The notes below the pieces were generated by a model. It was not told where the DNA came from and did no database searches. It worked only from the letters and a program-made list of their open reading frames with translations. A program made the position numbers and the translations under genes. 64,000 nucleotides of DNA from Pseudomonas crudilactis (GTDB lineage: Bacteria > Pseudomonadota > Gammaproteobacteria > Pseudomonadales > Pseudomonadaceae). Of this stretch, positions 1-6,663 are shown piece after piece (the stretch's first letter is position 1; every line of letters starts with the position of its first letter). The stretch covers positions 21,195-85,194 of the forward strand of contig NZ_WXVV01000030.1 in NCBI RefSeq assembly GCF_013433315.1, written 5' to 3'.

Positions 1-1188
1 CTGGCGGCTGAAGAAACCGCCAACGCGCTGTTCGACAAGAAACTGGCCCAGGAAGAAGTCTGGATCCGCCAGGGCATCAAGGCTCGCCGCACCCGCAACG
101 AAGGCCGCGTCCGCGCCCTGAAAGCCCTGCGCGTTGAGCGTAGCGAACGTCGTGAGCGCACCGGCAAGGCCAACATTCAGTTGGACACTGCCGACAAGTC
201 CGGCAAGCAGGTGATGGTCCTCGAGAACGTGAGTTTCGCTCATCCGGGTGGCCCGTTCCTGATCAAGGACTTCTCGATGGTGCTGACGCGCGGCGACCGT
301 ATTGGTCTGCTCGGCGCCAACGGTACCGGCAAGACCACTCTGCTGAAACTGATGCTCAGCGGTCTGCAACCGACCAGCGGCAAAGTGGAAGAAGGCACGC
401 GGATCGACGTGGCCTACTTCGACCAGTTGCGCCATCAGCTGGATCTGGAAAAAACCGTGATCGACAACGTCGCCGAGGGGCGCGACTTCATCGATATCGA
501 CGGCCAGAGCCGTCACGTGCTGAGCTACCTCGGCGACTTCCTGTTCAGCCCGCAGCGTGCCCGCACGCCGGTCAAGGCGCTGTCGGGTGGTGAGCGTGCG
601 CGTCTGTTGCTGGCCAAGCTGTTCAGCAAACCGGCGAACCTGCTGGTCCTCGACGAACCGACCAACGACCTCGACGTGGAAACCCTCGAGCTGCTTGAAG
701 AAGTGCTGCTGACTTTCAATGGCACCGTGCTGATGGTCAGCCACGACCGGGCATTCCTCGACAACGTGGTCACCAGCACCCTGGTCTTCGAAGGCGAAGG
801 CAAGGTGCGTGAATACGTCGGCGGCTATCAGGACTGGATCCGTCAGGGTGGTTCGCCGCGTCTGCTGGGCGTAACCGAAAGCAAGTCGGGCAAGGCTGAC
901 TTGAACTCCGCCGTGGTGACCGCTGAGCCTGCTGTGGTCGCAGCGCCTGCCGCTGCTGCCCCGGCGGCCAAGAAGAAGCTGAGCTACAAGGTGCAGCGTG
1001 AGCTGGAAGCATTGCCGGGCGATATCGATGCCAAGGAACAGCAGATTGCTGTCGTGGAAGCCGAAATGGCTGAAGCTGGCTTCTATCAGCGTCCTGCGGC
1101 TGAAACGGCCAAGGTGATTGCTTCGCTGGAGCAGTTGCAGGCTGAGCTGGATGCGTTGATGGAGCGTTGGGCCGAGCTGGATGCCTGA
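1..1188 (+). CDS. uup: ABC-F ATPase Uup, C-terminal part (5' end outside window)
   Basis: The frame is open from base 1, so the gene starts upstream of the window; 395 codons are visible. It shows the end of the inter-domain linker and then the second ABC domain: Walker A GANGTGKTTL, signature LSGGERARLLLAK and Walker B LLVLDEPTNDLD, followed by the switch histidine in VSHDRAFLD. An Ala-rich linker and a Lys-rich, coiled-coil-like tail close the protein, which is the Uup type of C-terminus. ABC-F proteins are soluble ATPases without membrane domains that act on ribosomes or branched nucleic acids; Uup is linked to DNA-related phenotypes (transposon precise excision). A TTG at 181 is in frame but internal. 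A strong terminator follows 15 bp after the stop. Confidence 0.93.
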   Translation: MAAEETANALFDKKLAQEEVWIRQGIKARRTRNEGRVRALKALRVERSERRERTGKANIQLDTADKSGKQVMVLENVSFAHPGGPFLIKDFSMVLTRGDRIGLLGANGTGKTTLLKLMLSGLQPTSGKVEEGTRIDVAYFDQLRHQLDLEKTVIDNVAEGRDFIDIDGQSRHVLSYLGDFLFSPQRARTPVKALSGGERARLLLAKLFSKPANLLVLDEPTNDLDVETLELLEEVLLTFNGTVLMVSHDRAFLDNVVTSTLVFEGEGKVREYVGGYQDWIRQGGSPRLLGVTESKSGKADLNSAVVTAEPAVVAAPAAAAPAAKKKLSYKVQRELEALPGDIDAKEQQIAVVEAEMAEAGFYQRPAAETAKVIASLEQLQAELDALMERWAELDA

Positions 1189-1203
1189 TTGATCCTGATG
1201 TGA

Positions 1204-1239
1204 AAAAGCCCGGCGTTCAGTGATGAACGCCGGGCTTTT
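1204..1239 (+). terminator. Rho-independent terminator after uup
   Basis: Perfect 16-bp stem (1204-1219 with 1224-1239) around a GTGA tetraloop. The A-run on the left and T-run on the right make it potentially bidirectional, serving uup and possibly the minus-strand stress-protein gene beyond the REPIN. Confidence 0.9.
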
Positions 1240-1260
1240 CATATGTAAACGCAGTTCCCT

Positions 1261-1350
1261 TGTAGGAGTGAGCCTGCTCGCGATAGCGGTTTAGCATTCA
1301 ACGAACTCGTCGACTGTCAGAACGTTATCGCGAGCAGGCTCACTCCTACA
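1261..1350. repeat. REPIN, TGTAGGAGTGAGCCTGCTCG type
   Basis: Two inverted REP copies, TGTAGGAGTGAGCCTGCTCG at the left and its complement at the right ending in CACTCCTACA, separated by an unrelated centre. The same REP core recurs at 54178-54335 and 63551-63910. It lies between convergent genes, the usual location of REPINs. Confidence 0.9.
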
Positions 1351-1362
1351 TGGAATGGTATT

Positions 1363-1800
1363 TCAGCGTTTGACCAAGTGGACGGCGAGGACGTCGCATG
1401 GCGCGCCGTGCAGCACGTCATTGGCGGTCGAACCCAGCAACAGCGCCAGACCATGTCGGCCATGACTGCCGACCACGATCAGATCGCACGTTTGTTCCTT
1501 GGCGAAATGATGGATTTCCTGGCGTGGCTGGCCATAGGTCAGGTGGCAGTTGGCGCCTTCGAGTTCGGAATACTTGAGCTTCAGACGCTCAAGACGCTCC
1601 TTGGCCTGATCAAACTGCTGTTGTTGCAGTTGTGACAGATCCATTGGCACGTCGCCGCCGAACGCCATGGCCATCGGCTCGACAATATGCACCAGCGACA
1701 GCTTGGCGTTATTGCTCACCGACAGCTCGCGGGCGCGGTGAATCACAGGGTCGCACTCTTCGGTCAGATCTACGGCGACCAGGATGTGGTGGTAGGGCAT
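1363..1800 (-). CDS. Universal stress protein (UspA family)
   Basis: A 145-residue cytoplasmic single-domain Usp. The N-terminus MPYHHILVAVDL is the typical first strand, and the C-terminal GSHGRHGLALLLGST matches the nucleotide-binding pattern G-x2-G-x9-G-S of ATP-binding Usp proteins. Start: an upstream in-frame ATG would give 153 residues, but the ATG at 1800 has AGGAG at good spacing and begins exactly at the conserved family start. Convergent to uup and divergent from the next gene. Usp proteins bind nucleotides and help survival under stress; the substrate or partner here cannot be told. Confidence 0.88.
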   Translation of the reverse strand: MPYHHILVAVDLTEECDPVIHRARELSVSNNAKLSLVHIVEPMAMAFGGDVPMDLSQLQQQQFDQAKERLERLKLKYSELEGANCHLTYGQPRQEIHHFAKEQTCDLIVVGSHGRHGLALLLGSTANDVLHGAPCDVLAVHLVKR

Positions 1801-1903
1801 GAGGTGCTCCTCGTGGGATTTCAATATTGTTAAGTATGGCTGGTTTCAAGCGCAATGGTTCCAAAGTGACACAATGCGCTCACCAAGAATTGGGAATAGA
1901 GAT

Positions 1904-2341
1904 ATGACGGTCTGGTTGGTGGTGTCAATCCTGCTGGTGGTTTTAAGTCCGCTGGCGTGGTTACGCCCATCGCGCGCGCAAAGCGGTCGCATCGCCCTGC
2001 GTATGGAGGCACGACGCATCGGTCTGGCCATGCAACTGGCACCTCAGGAATGGCCACACTGGCTGGCGCAAGAGCCACCAAACCCGTGCGCGCAGTATCA
2101 TCGGCCGCGCCGTGGCAAGTCGCCTGCCTGCTGGACTTACTGGCAGAAGTCGCCGGGTGTGTGGGTCAATCAGTGGCAGGAAGTCTGCGAGGACCCTGCG
2201 CTGCTTAATCATTTCGAAAAATTGCCGGGCAACGTTTTCAAAGTCGAGGCAGACAAGCAGATGATCGCTTTGTATTGGGGGGAGAAGGGCGAAGCATCTG
2301 TTTTGCAGGATATCGACGCCACCCTGAAAGCGCTGGCGTGA
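1904..2341 (+). CDS. Conserved hypothetical protein with N-terminal membrane anchor
   Basis: A 145-residue protein. Residues 1 to about 20 (MTVWLVVSILLVVLSPLAW) form one hydrophobic segment followed by Arg-rich residues, consistent with a signal anchor and the remainder on one side of the inner membrane. The remainder is rich in Trp, Gln and Pro, and has Cys residues that could pair. I recognise no domain. An in-frame start at 1799 would overlap the divergent stress gene and lacks a ribosome site; ATG 1904 has GGAATAGAG just upstream. The position between usp and fadB matches a small conserved unknown in P. aeruginosa (from memory). Confidence 0.65.
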   Translation: MTVWLVVSILLVVLSPLAWLRPSRAQSGRIALRMEARRIGLAMQLAPQEWPHWLAQEPPNPCAQYHRPRRGKSPACWTYWQKSPGVWVNQWQEVCEDPALLNHFEKLPGNVFKVEADKQMIALYWGEKGEASVLQDIDATLKALA

Positions 2342-2396
2342 CGCGCGGACTTTTCGCACTGCAACGGTGTGAAACGTCCGGCAGACGCGCAATAAA

Positions 2397-2425
2397 AAGC
2401 CCGACATGATTCATCGGGCGGAGTT
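2397..2425 (-). terminator. Orphan minus-strand terminator-like hairpin
   Basis: Read on the minus strand, stem GCCCGA/TCGGGC (about 6 bp, 9-nt loop) is followed directly by TTTTTATT. On the plus strand there is no T-run after the stem, so it would stop leftward transcription. No minus-strand protein gene lies to its right, which suggests an RNA or antisense transcript. Confidence 0.45.
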
Positions 2426-2681
2426 GGCCAGGCAGGCCGGAAATCTTTTTGATGCTGGGTCAGTCAGCGCATTTCCCTGTCGTCCACCCAGCGTAGCCCT
2501 TTAAACAAGGGCTGCTGCGAATTAGGGCGACTTTTCTAACTATTGATTCTATGAATGGCTTCACATGCAGACGCGTGTTGCGGGTCTTCGTCTTACAGAA
2601 ATGACCGCAAAGTCGCATTTCAACCCGTATTTTGGGCGATTGACAATTGTCGGAAATTCCGTGAAGGTGACGTACCCAAAT

Positions 2682-2708
2682 CAAACGGGCGTATGAATTG
2701 AGCGTTTG
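2682..2708. promoter_or_regulatory. Candidate double PsrA operator of fadBA
   Basis: Two overlapping 14-bp boxes of the PsrA form (G/C)AAAC-N4-GTTT(G/C): CAAACGGGCGTATG (2682-2695, one mismatch) and GAATTGAGCGTTTG (2695-2708, two mismatches). They share one base, exactly as the two perfect boxes at psrA do (11679-11705). PsrA is known to repress fadBA in P. aeruginosa and to release on binding long-chain acyl signals. Confidence 0.65.
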
Positions 2709-2858
2709 TCTTACAGACTGCTCCTACAGAATCCCGACTATCGCGTTGGCGGGTGTGCCGGGTGGATTGGCGTCAGCATCGACGAAAAAGCGTCCTGCCG
2801 AGCCATTCGCCTGCGTCCGACGTGTACTGTTCAGCTTCCATATCGTGGAGATCAGTTG

Positions 2859-5006
2859 ATGATTTACGAAGGTAAAGCCATCACGGTTAAAGCTCTTGAA
2901 AGTGGCATCGTCGAATTGAAATTCGACCTCAAGGGTGAGTCCGTCAACAAGTTCAACCGTCTAACCCTGAACGAATTGCGTCAGGCCGTAGACGTCATCA
3001 AGGCAGATGCTTCGATCAAGGGCGTGATCGTCAGCAGTGGCAAGGACGTGTTCATCGTCGGCGCCGACATCACCGAATTTGTCGACAACTTCAAGCTGCC
3101 GGATGCCGAGCTGGTTGCTGGCAATCTCGAAGCCAACAAGATCTTCAGCGATTTCGAAGACCTCAACGTTCCGACCGTCGCGGCCATCAATGGCATCGCG
3201 CTGGGCGGCGGCCTGGAAATGTGCCTGGCAGCTGACTATCGCGTCATGTCCACCAAAGCCAAGATCGGCCTGCCGGAAGTCAAACTGGGCATCTACCCAG
3301 GCTTCGGCGGCACCGTGCGTCTGCCGCGCCTGATCGGTGTCGACAACGCAATCGAGTGGATTGCCGCCGGCAAGGAAAACCGCCCTGAAGACGCTCTGAA
3401 AGTCAGCGCCGTCGACGCCGTGGTTGCTCCTGAAAAGCTGCAGGAAGCCGCCCTTGAACTGATCAAGCGCGCCATCTCCGGCGAGTTCGACTTCAAGGCC
3501 AAGCGTCAGCCGAAACTTGAAAAACTCAAGCTGAACGCCATTGAACAGATGATGGCTTTCGAAACCGCCAAAGGTTTCGTTGCCGGTCAGGCTGGCCCGA
3601 ATTACCCGGCGCCGGTTGAAGCGATCAAGACCATCCAGAAAGCTGCGAACTTCGGTCGTGACAAGGCGCTGGAAGTTGAAGCCGCCGGTTTCGTCAAACT
3701 GGCCAAGACCTCTGCCGCGCAGAGCTTGATCGGTCTGTTCCTGAACGATCAGGAGCTGAAGAAAAAGGCCAAGGCCTACGACGAAATCGCCAAAGACGTG
3801 AAGCAGGCCGCTGTACTCGGCGCCGGCATCATGGGTGGCGGTATCGCCTATCAGTCGGCCTCCAAAGGTACGCCGATCCTGATGAAGGACATCAACGAGC
3901 ACGGTATCGAGCAGGGTCTGGCCGAAGCCGCCAAACTGCTGGTTGGCCGCGTTGATAAAGGTCGCATGACCGCTGCGAAAATGGCTGAAGTACTCAACGC
4001 CATTCGGCCAACCCTGTCCTACGGCGACTTCGGTCACGTGGATCTGGTTGTTGAAGCTGTGGTCGAGAACCCTAAGGTCAAGCAAGCCGTGTTGGCTGAA
4101 GTCGAAGCGCAGGTCAAAGAGGACACCATCCTCGCGTCCAACACTTCGACTATTTCCATCAGCCTGCTGGCCAAGGCTCTCAAGCGTCCGGAAAACTTCG
4201 TCGGCATGCACTTCTTCAACCCGGTGCACATGATGCCGCTGGTGGAAGTGATCCGTGGCGAGAAGTCGAGTGAGCTGGCGGTTGCCACCACCGTTGCCTA
4301 CGCCAAGAAAATGGGCAAGAACCCGATCGTCGTCAACGACTGCCCGGGCTTCCTGGTCAACCGCGTCCTGTTCCCGTACTTCGGCGGTTTCGCCAAACTG
4401 GTCAGCGCCGGTGTGGACTTCGTCCGTATCGACAAGGTCATGGAAAAATTCGGCTGGCCGATGGGCCCGGCATACCTGATGGACGTGGTCGGTATCGACA
4501 CCGGTCACCATGGTCGTGACGTAATGGCTGAAGGCTTCCCGGATCGCATGAAGGATGACCGTCGTTCGGCCATCGATGTGCTGTACGAAGCCAAGCGCCT
4601 GGGTCAGAAGAACGGCAAGGGCTTCTACGCCTACGAGGCCGACAAGAAAGGCAAGCAGAAGAAAGTTGCCGATCCGTCGGTACTGGAAGTGCTCAAGCCG
4701 ATCGTTTACGAGCAGCGCGAAGTCACTGACGAAGACATCATCAACTGGATGATGATCCCGCTGTGCCTGGAAACCGTGCGTTGCCTGGAAGACGGCATCG
4801 TTGAAACCGCCGCCGAAGCCGACATGGGTCTGGTCTACGGTATCGGTTTCCCTCCATTCCGTGGCGGTGCGCTGCGCTACATCGATTCGATCGGTGTTGC
4901 CGAGTTCGTTGCCCTGGCTGACCAGTACGCTGATTTGGGCGCGCTGTACCACCCGACCGCGAAACTGCGTGAAATGGCCAAAACCGGCCAACGGTTCTTC
5001 GGTTAA
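2859..5006 (+). CDS. fadB: Fatty acid oxidation complex alpha subunit FadB
   Basis: A 715-residue multifunctional beta-oxidation enzyme (enoyl-CoA hydratase, 3-hydroxyacyl-CoA dehydrogenase, isomerase, epimerase). The N-terminal crotonase domain has the oxyanion and catalytic segments NGIALGGGLEMCLAADYR and GLPEVKLGIYPGFGGT. The NAD-binding motif VLGAGIMGGGIAYQSA begins near residue 317, and the dehydrogenase segment HFFNPVHMMPLVEVI follows. The start at ATG 2859 has GGAG upstream and gives the normal family length; a longer frame from 2706 does not resemble FadB. It forms the alpha2-beta2 complex with FadA, encoded 32 bp downstream. Likely repressed by PsrA (see 2682-2708). Confidence 0.97.
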   Translation: MIYEGKAITVKALESGIVELKFDLKGESVNKFNRLTLNELRQAVDVIKADASIKGVIVSSGKDVFIVGADITEFVDNFKLPDAELVAGNLEANKIFSDFEDLNVPTVAAINGIALGGGLEMCLAADYRVMSTKAKIGLPEVKLGIYPGFGGTVRLPRLIGVDNAIEWIAAGKENRPEDALKVSAVDAVVAPEKLQEAALELIKRAISGEFDFKAKRQPKLEKLKLNAIEQMMAFETAKGFVAGQAGPNYPAPVEAIKTIQKAANFGRDKALEVEAAGFVKLAKTSAAQSLIGLFLNDQELKKKAKAYDEIAKDVKQAAVLGAGIMGGGIAYQSASKGTPILMKDINEHGIEQGLAEAAKLLVGRVDKGRMTAAKMAEVLNAIRPTLSYGDFGHVDLVVEAVVENPKVKQAVLAEVEAQVKEDTILASNTSTISISLLAKALKRPENFVGMHFFNPVHMMPLVEVIRGEKSSELAVATTVAYAKKMGKNPIVVNDCPGFLVNRVLFPYFGGFAKLVSAGVDFVRIDKVMEKFGWPMGPAYLMDVVGIDTGHHGRDVMAEGFPDRMKDDRRSAIDVLYEAKRLGQKNGKGFYAYEADKKGKQKKVADPSVLEVLKPIVYEQREVTDEDIINWMMIPLCLETVRCLEDGIVETAAEADMGLVYGIGFPPFRGGALRYIDSIGVAEFVALADQYADLGALYHPTAKLREMAKTGQRFFG

Positions 5007-5038
5007 GCGTCCCAACTTTTGAGCGAGAGTGAAATTTT

Positions 5039-6214
5039 ATGAGCTTGAATCCAAGAGACGTCGTGATTGTCGACTTCGGTCGTACTCCGATGGGCCGCTC
5101 CAAGGGCGGCATGCACCGCAACACCCGTGCCGAAGACATGTCGGCGCACCTGATCAGCAAATTGCTGGAACGCAACGCCAAGGTCGATCCTGCCGAAGTC
5201 GAGGACGTGATCTGGGGCTGCGTCAACCAGACCCTGGAGCAGGGCTGGAACATCGCGCGCATGGCGTCGCTGATGACCCAGATCCCGCACACTTCGGCCG
5301 GCCAGACCGTCAGCCGTCTGTGTGGCTCGTCGATGAGCGCGCTGCACACCGCTGCGCAAGCGATCATGACCGGCAACGGTGACGTGTTCGTGGTTGGCGG
5401 CGTCGAGCATATGGGCCACGTGAGCATGATGCACGGTGTCGATCCGAACCCGCACATGTCGCTGTACGCGGCGAAAGCCTCGGGCATGATGGGCCTGACC
5501 GCGGAAATGCTCGGCAAAATGCACGGCATCACTCGCGAGCAGCAAGACGCCTTCGGCGTGCGTTCCCACCAGTTGGCCCACAAGGCCACCGTGGAAGGCA
5601 AGTTCAAAGACGAAATCATCCCGATGCAGGGCTACGACGAGAACGGTTTCCTGAAACTGTTCGACTACGACGAAACCATTCGTCCGGAAACCACCCTGGA
5701 AAGTCTGGCGGCCCTCAAGCCTGCCTTCAATCCAAAGGGCGGCACCGTGACTGCCGGTACTTCGTCGCAGATCACTGATGGTGCTTCGTGCATGATCGTG
5801 ATGTCGGCGCAGCGTGCACAGGACCTGGGTATCCAGCCAATGGCGGTTATCCGTTCGATGGCAGTGGCGGGTGTGGATCCGGCGATCATGGGCTATGGTC
5901 CAGTTCCGGCGACACAGAAAGCCCTGAAGCGTGCGGGCCTTGGCATCAACGATATCGACTTCTTCGAGCTCAACGAAGCTTTCGCCGCACAGGCCCTGCC
6001 AGTGCTGAAAGATCTGAAAGTACTCGACAAGATGAACGAGAAGGTTAACCTGCACGGCGGTGCAATCGCCCTGGGTCACCCGTTCGGTTGCTCCGGTGCT
6101 CGTATTTCCGGCACCTTGCTGAACGTGATGAAGCAGAATAGCGGCACCTTCGGGGTGGCCACTATGTGCATTGGTCTCGGCCAAGGCATCTCCACCGTCT
6201 TCGAACGCGTTTAA
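5039..6214 (+). CDS. fadA: 3-ketoacyl-CoA thiolase FadA (beta subunit)
   Basis: 391 residues, the standard FadA length. It carries out the thiolytic last step of beta-oxidation, releasing acetyl-CoA. The nucleophile cysteine lies in SRLCGSSMSALH (about residue 91); the C-terminal catalytic segments HGGAIALGHPFGCSGAR and CIGLGQG supply His and the second Cys. GAGAG precedes the ATG. The gene is 32 bp after fadB and the pair ends in a strong terminator, so they form a two-gene operon. Confidence 0.97.
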   Translation: MSLNPRDVVIVDFGRTPMGRSKGGMHRNTRAEDMSAHLISKLLERNAKVDPAEVEDVIWGCVNQTLEQGWNIARMASLMTQIPHTSAGQTVSRLCGSSMSALHTAAQAIMTGNGDVFVVGGVEHMGHVSMMHGVDPNPHMSLYAAKASGMMGLTAEMLGKMHGITREQQDAFGVRSHQLAHKATVEGKFKDEIIPMQGYDENGFLKLFDYDETIRPETTLESLAALKPAFNPKGGTVTAGTSSQITDGASCMIVMSAQRAQDLGIQPMAVIRSMAVAGVDPAIMGYGPVPATQKALKRAGLGINDIDFFELNEAFAAQALPVLKDLKVLDKMNEKVNLHGGAIALGHPFGCSGARISGTLLNVMKQNSGTFGVATMCIGLGQGISTVFERV

Positions 6215-6232
6215 GCGTCTCGTCGATGGAAG

Positions 6233-6262
6233 CCGGGGCCAAGTGCCCCGGTTTTTGTTTTT
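6233..6262 (+). terminator. Terminator of fadBA
   Basis: Stem CCGGGGC/GCCCCGG with loop CAAGT (6233-6251), followed by TTTTTGTTTTT. Confidence 0.9.
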
Positions 6263-6312
6263 GCGGATTTATTTTGTTTTTATTTTGAAAAAATTTGAGT
6301 GAGGGCCAAAGC

Positions 6313-6549
6313 ATGCCGATACAACCTGGGCTCTACCAACATTACAAAGGTCCGCAGTACCGCGTATTCAGTGTTGCGCGGCATTCCGAGACCGAAGAAG
6401 AAGTGGTCTTTTACCAAGCCCTGTATGGCGATTACGGCTTTTGGGTACGCCCTCTGAGCATGTTTCTCGAGTCAGTCGAGGTTGACGGCGAGCAGGTGCC
6501 ACGCTTTGCTTTGGTGCAAGCCGAACCGAGCCTTTTTTCCAAGGCATGA
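6313..6549 (+). CDS. DUF1653 domain small protein
   Basis: A 78-residue cytoplasmic protein. Its order GLYQHYKGPQYRVF, then HSETEEEVVFYQALYGD and then WVRPLSMFLE is the hallmark of the DUF1653 family, a small beta domain of unknown function. The start at ATG 6313 was chosen because GTGAGGG lies just upstream and the family begins with PGxYxHYKG; an in-frame codon at 6295 would add six residues. It stands alone between the fadBA terminator and the topA promoter, as in P. aeruginosa (from memory). Confidence 0.85.
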   Translation: MPIQPGLYQHYKGPQYRVFSVARHSETEEEVVFYQALYGDYGFWVRPLSMFLESVEVDGEQVPRFALVQAEPSLFSKA

Positions 6550-6574
6550 GGCGAGTGTGCACAGAACCCTGTGC

Positions 6575-6603
6575 TTGACCTCACCTTGTATCAACTATAT
6601 ATA
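6575..6603 (+). promoter_or_regulatory. Sigma-70 promoter of topA
   Basis: TTGACC (6575-6580), 17-bp spacer, TATATA (6598-6603), about 60 bp before the topA ATG. Nearly consensus. Confidence 0.65.
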
Positions 6604-6663
6604 GCGGTGCCGCGTCAGGCGCCAACCGCCTTTCACTTCTAGAATTCAGGAATTTTCTGATCC

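Larger units (their letters stand above)
2342..2858. other. 517-bp gene-free stretch upstream of fadB
   Basis: No convincing protein gene. It holds a minus-strand terminator-like hairpin (2397-2418), a second hairpin (stem AGCCCTT/AAGGGCT near 2505-2525), a PsrA-like double operator (2682-2708), and the presumed fadBA promoter and leader (about 2709-2858). A plus-frame extension of fadB to 2706 has no ribosome site and no FadB homology. Confidence 0.6.

Noticed and set aside
2460..2684. 74-residue minus-strand protein gene
   Set aside because: No ribosome site, no recognisable sequence, and it spans hairpins; a non-coding transcript is more likely if anything is made.
2706..2858. N-terminal extension of FadB
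   Set aside because: No ribosome site at 2706, extra residues unlike FadB, and the stretch holds the promoter/leader.
2961..5015. 684-residue frame on the minus strand over fadB
   Set aside because: Antisense shadow of a confidently identified gene; composition (His/Arg/Gln/Val-rich) is typical of the reverse of GC-rich codons and has no domain.
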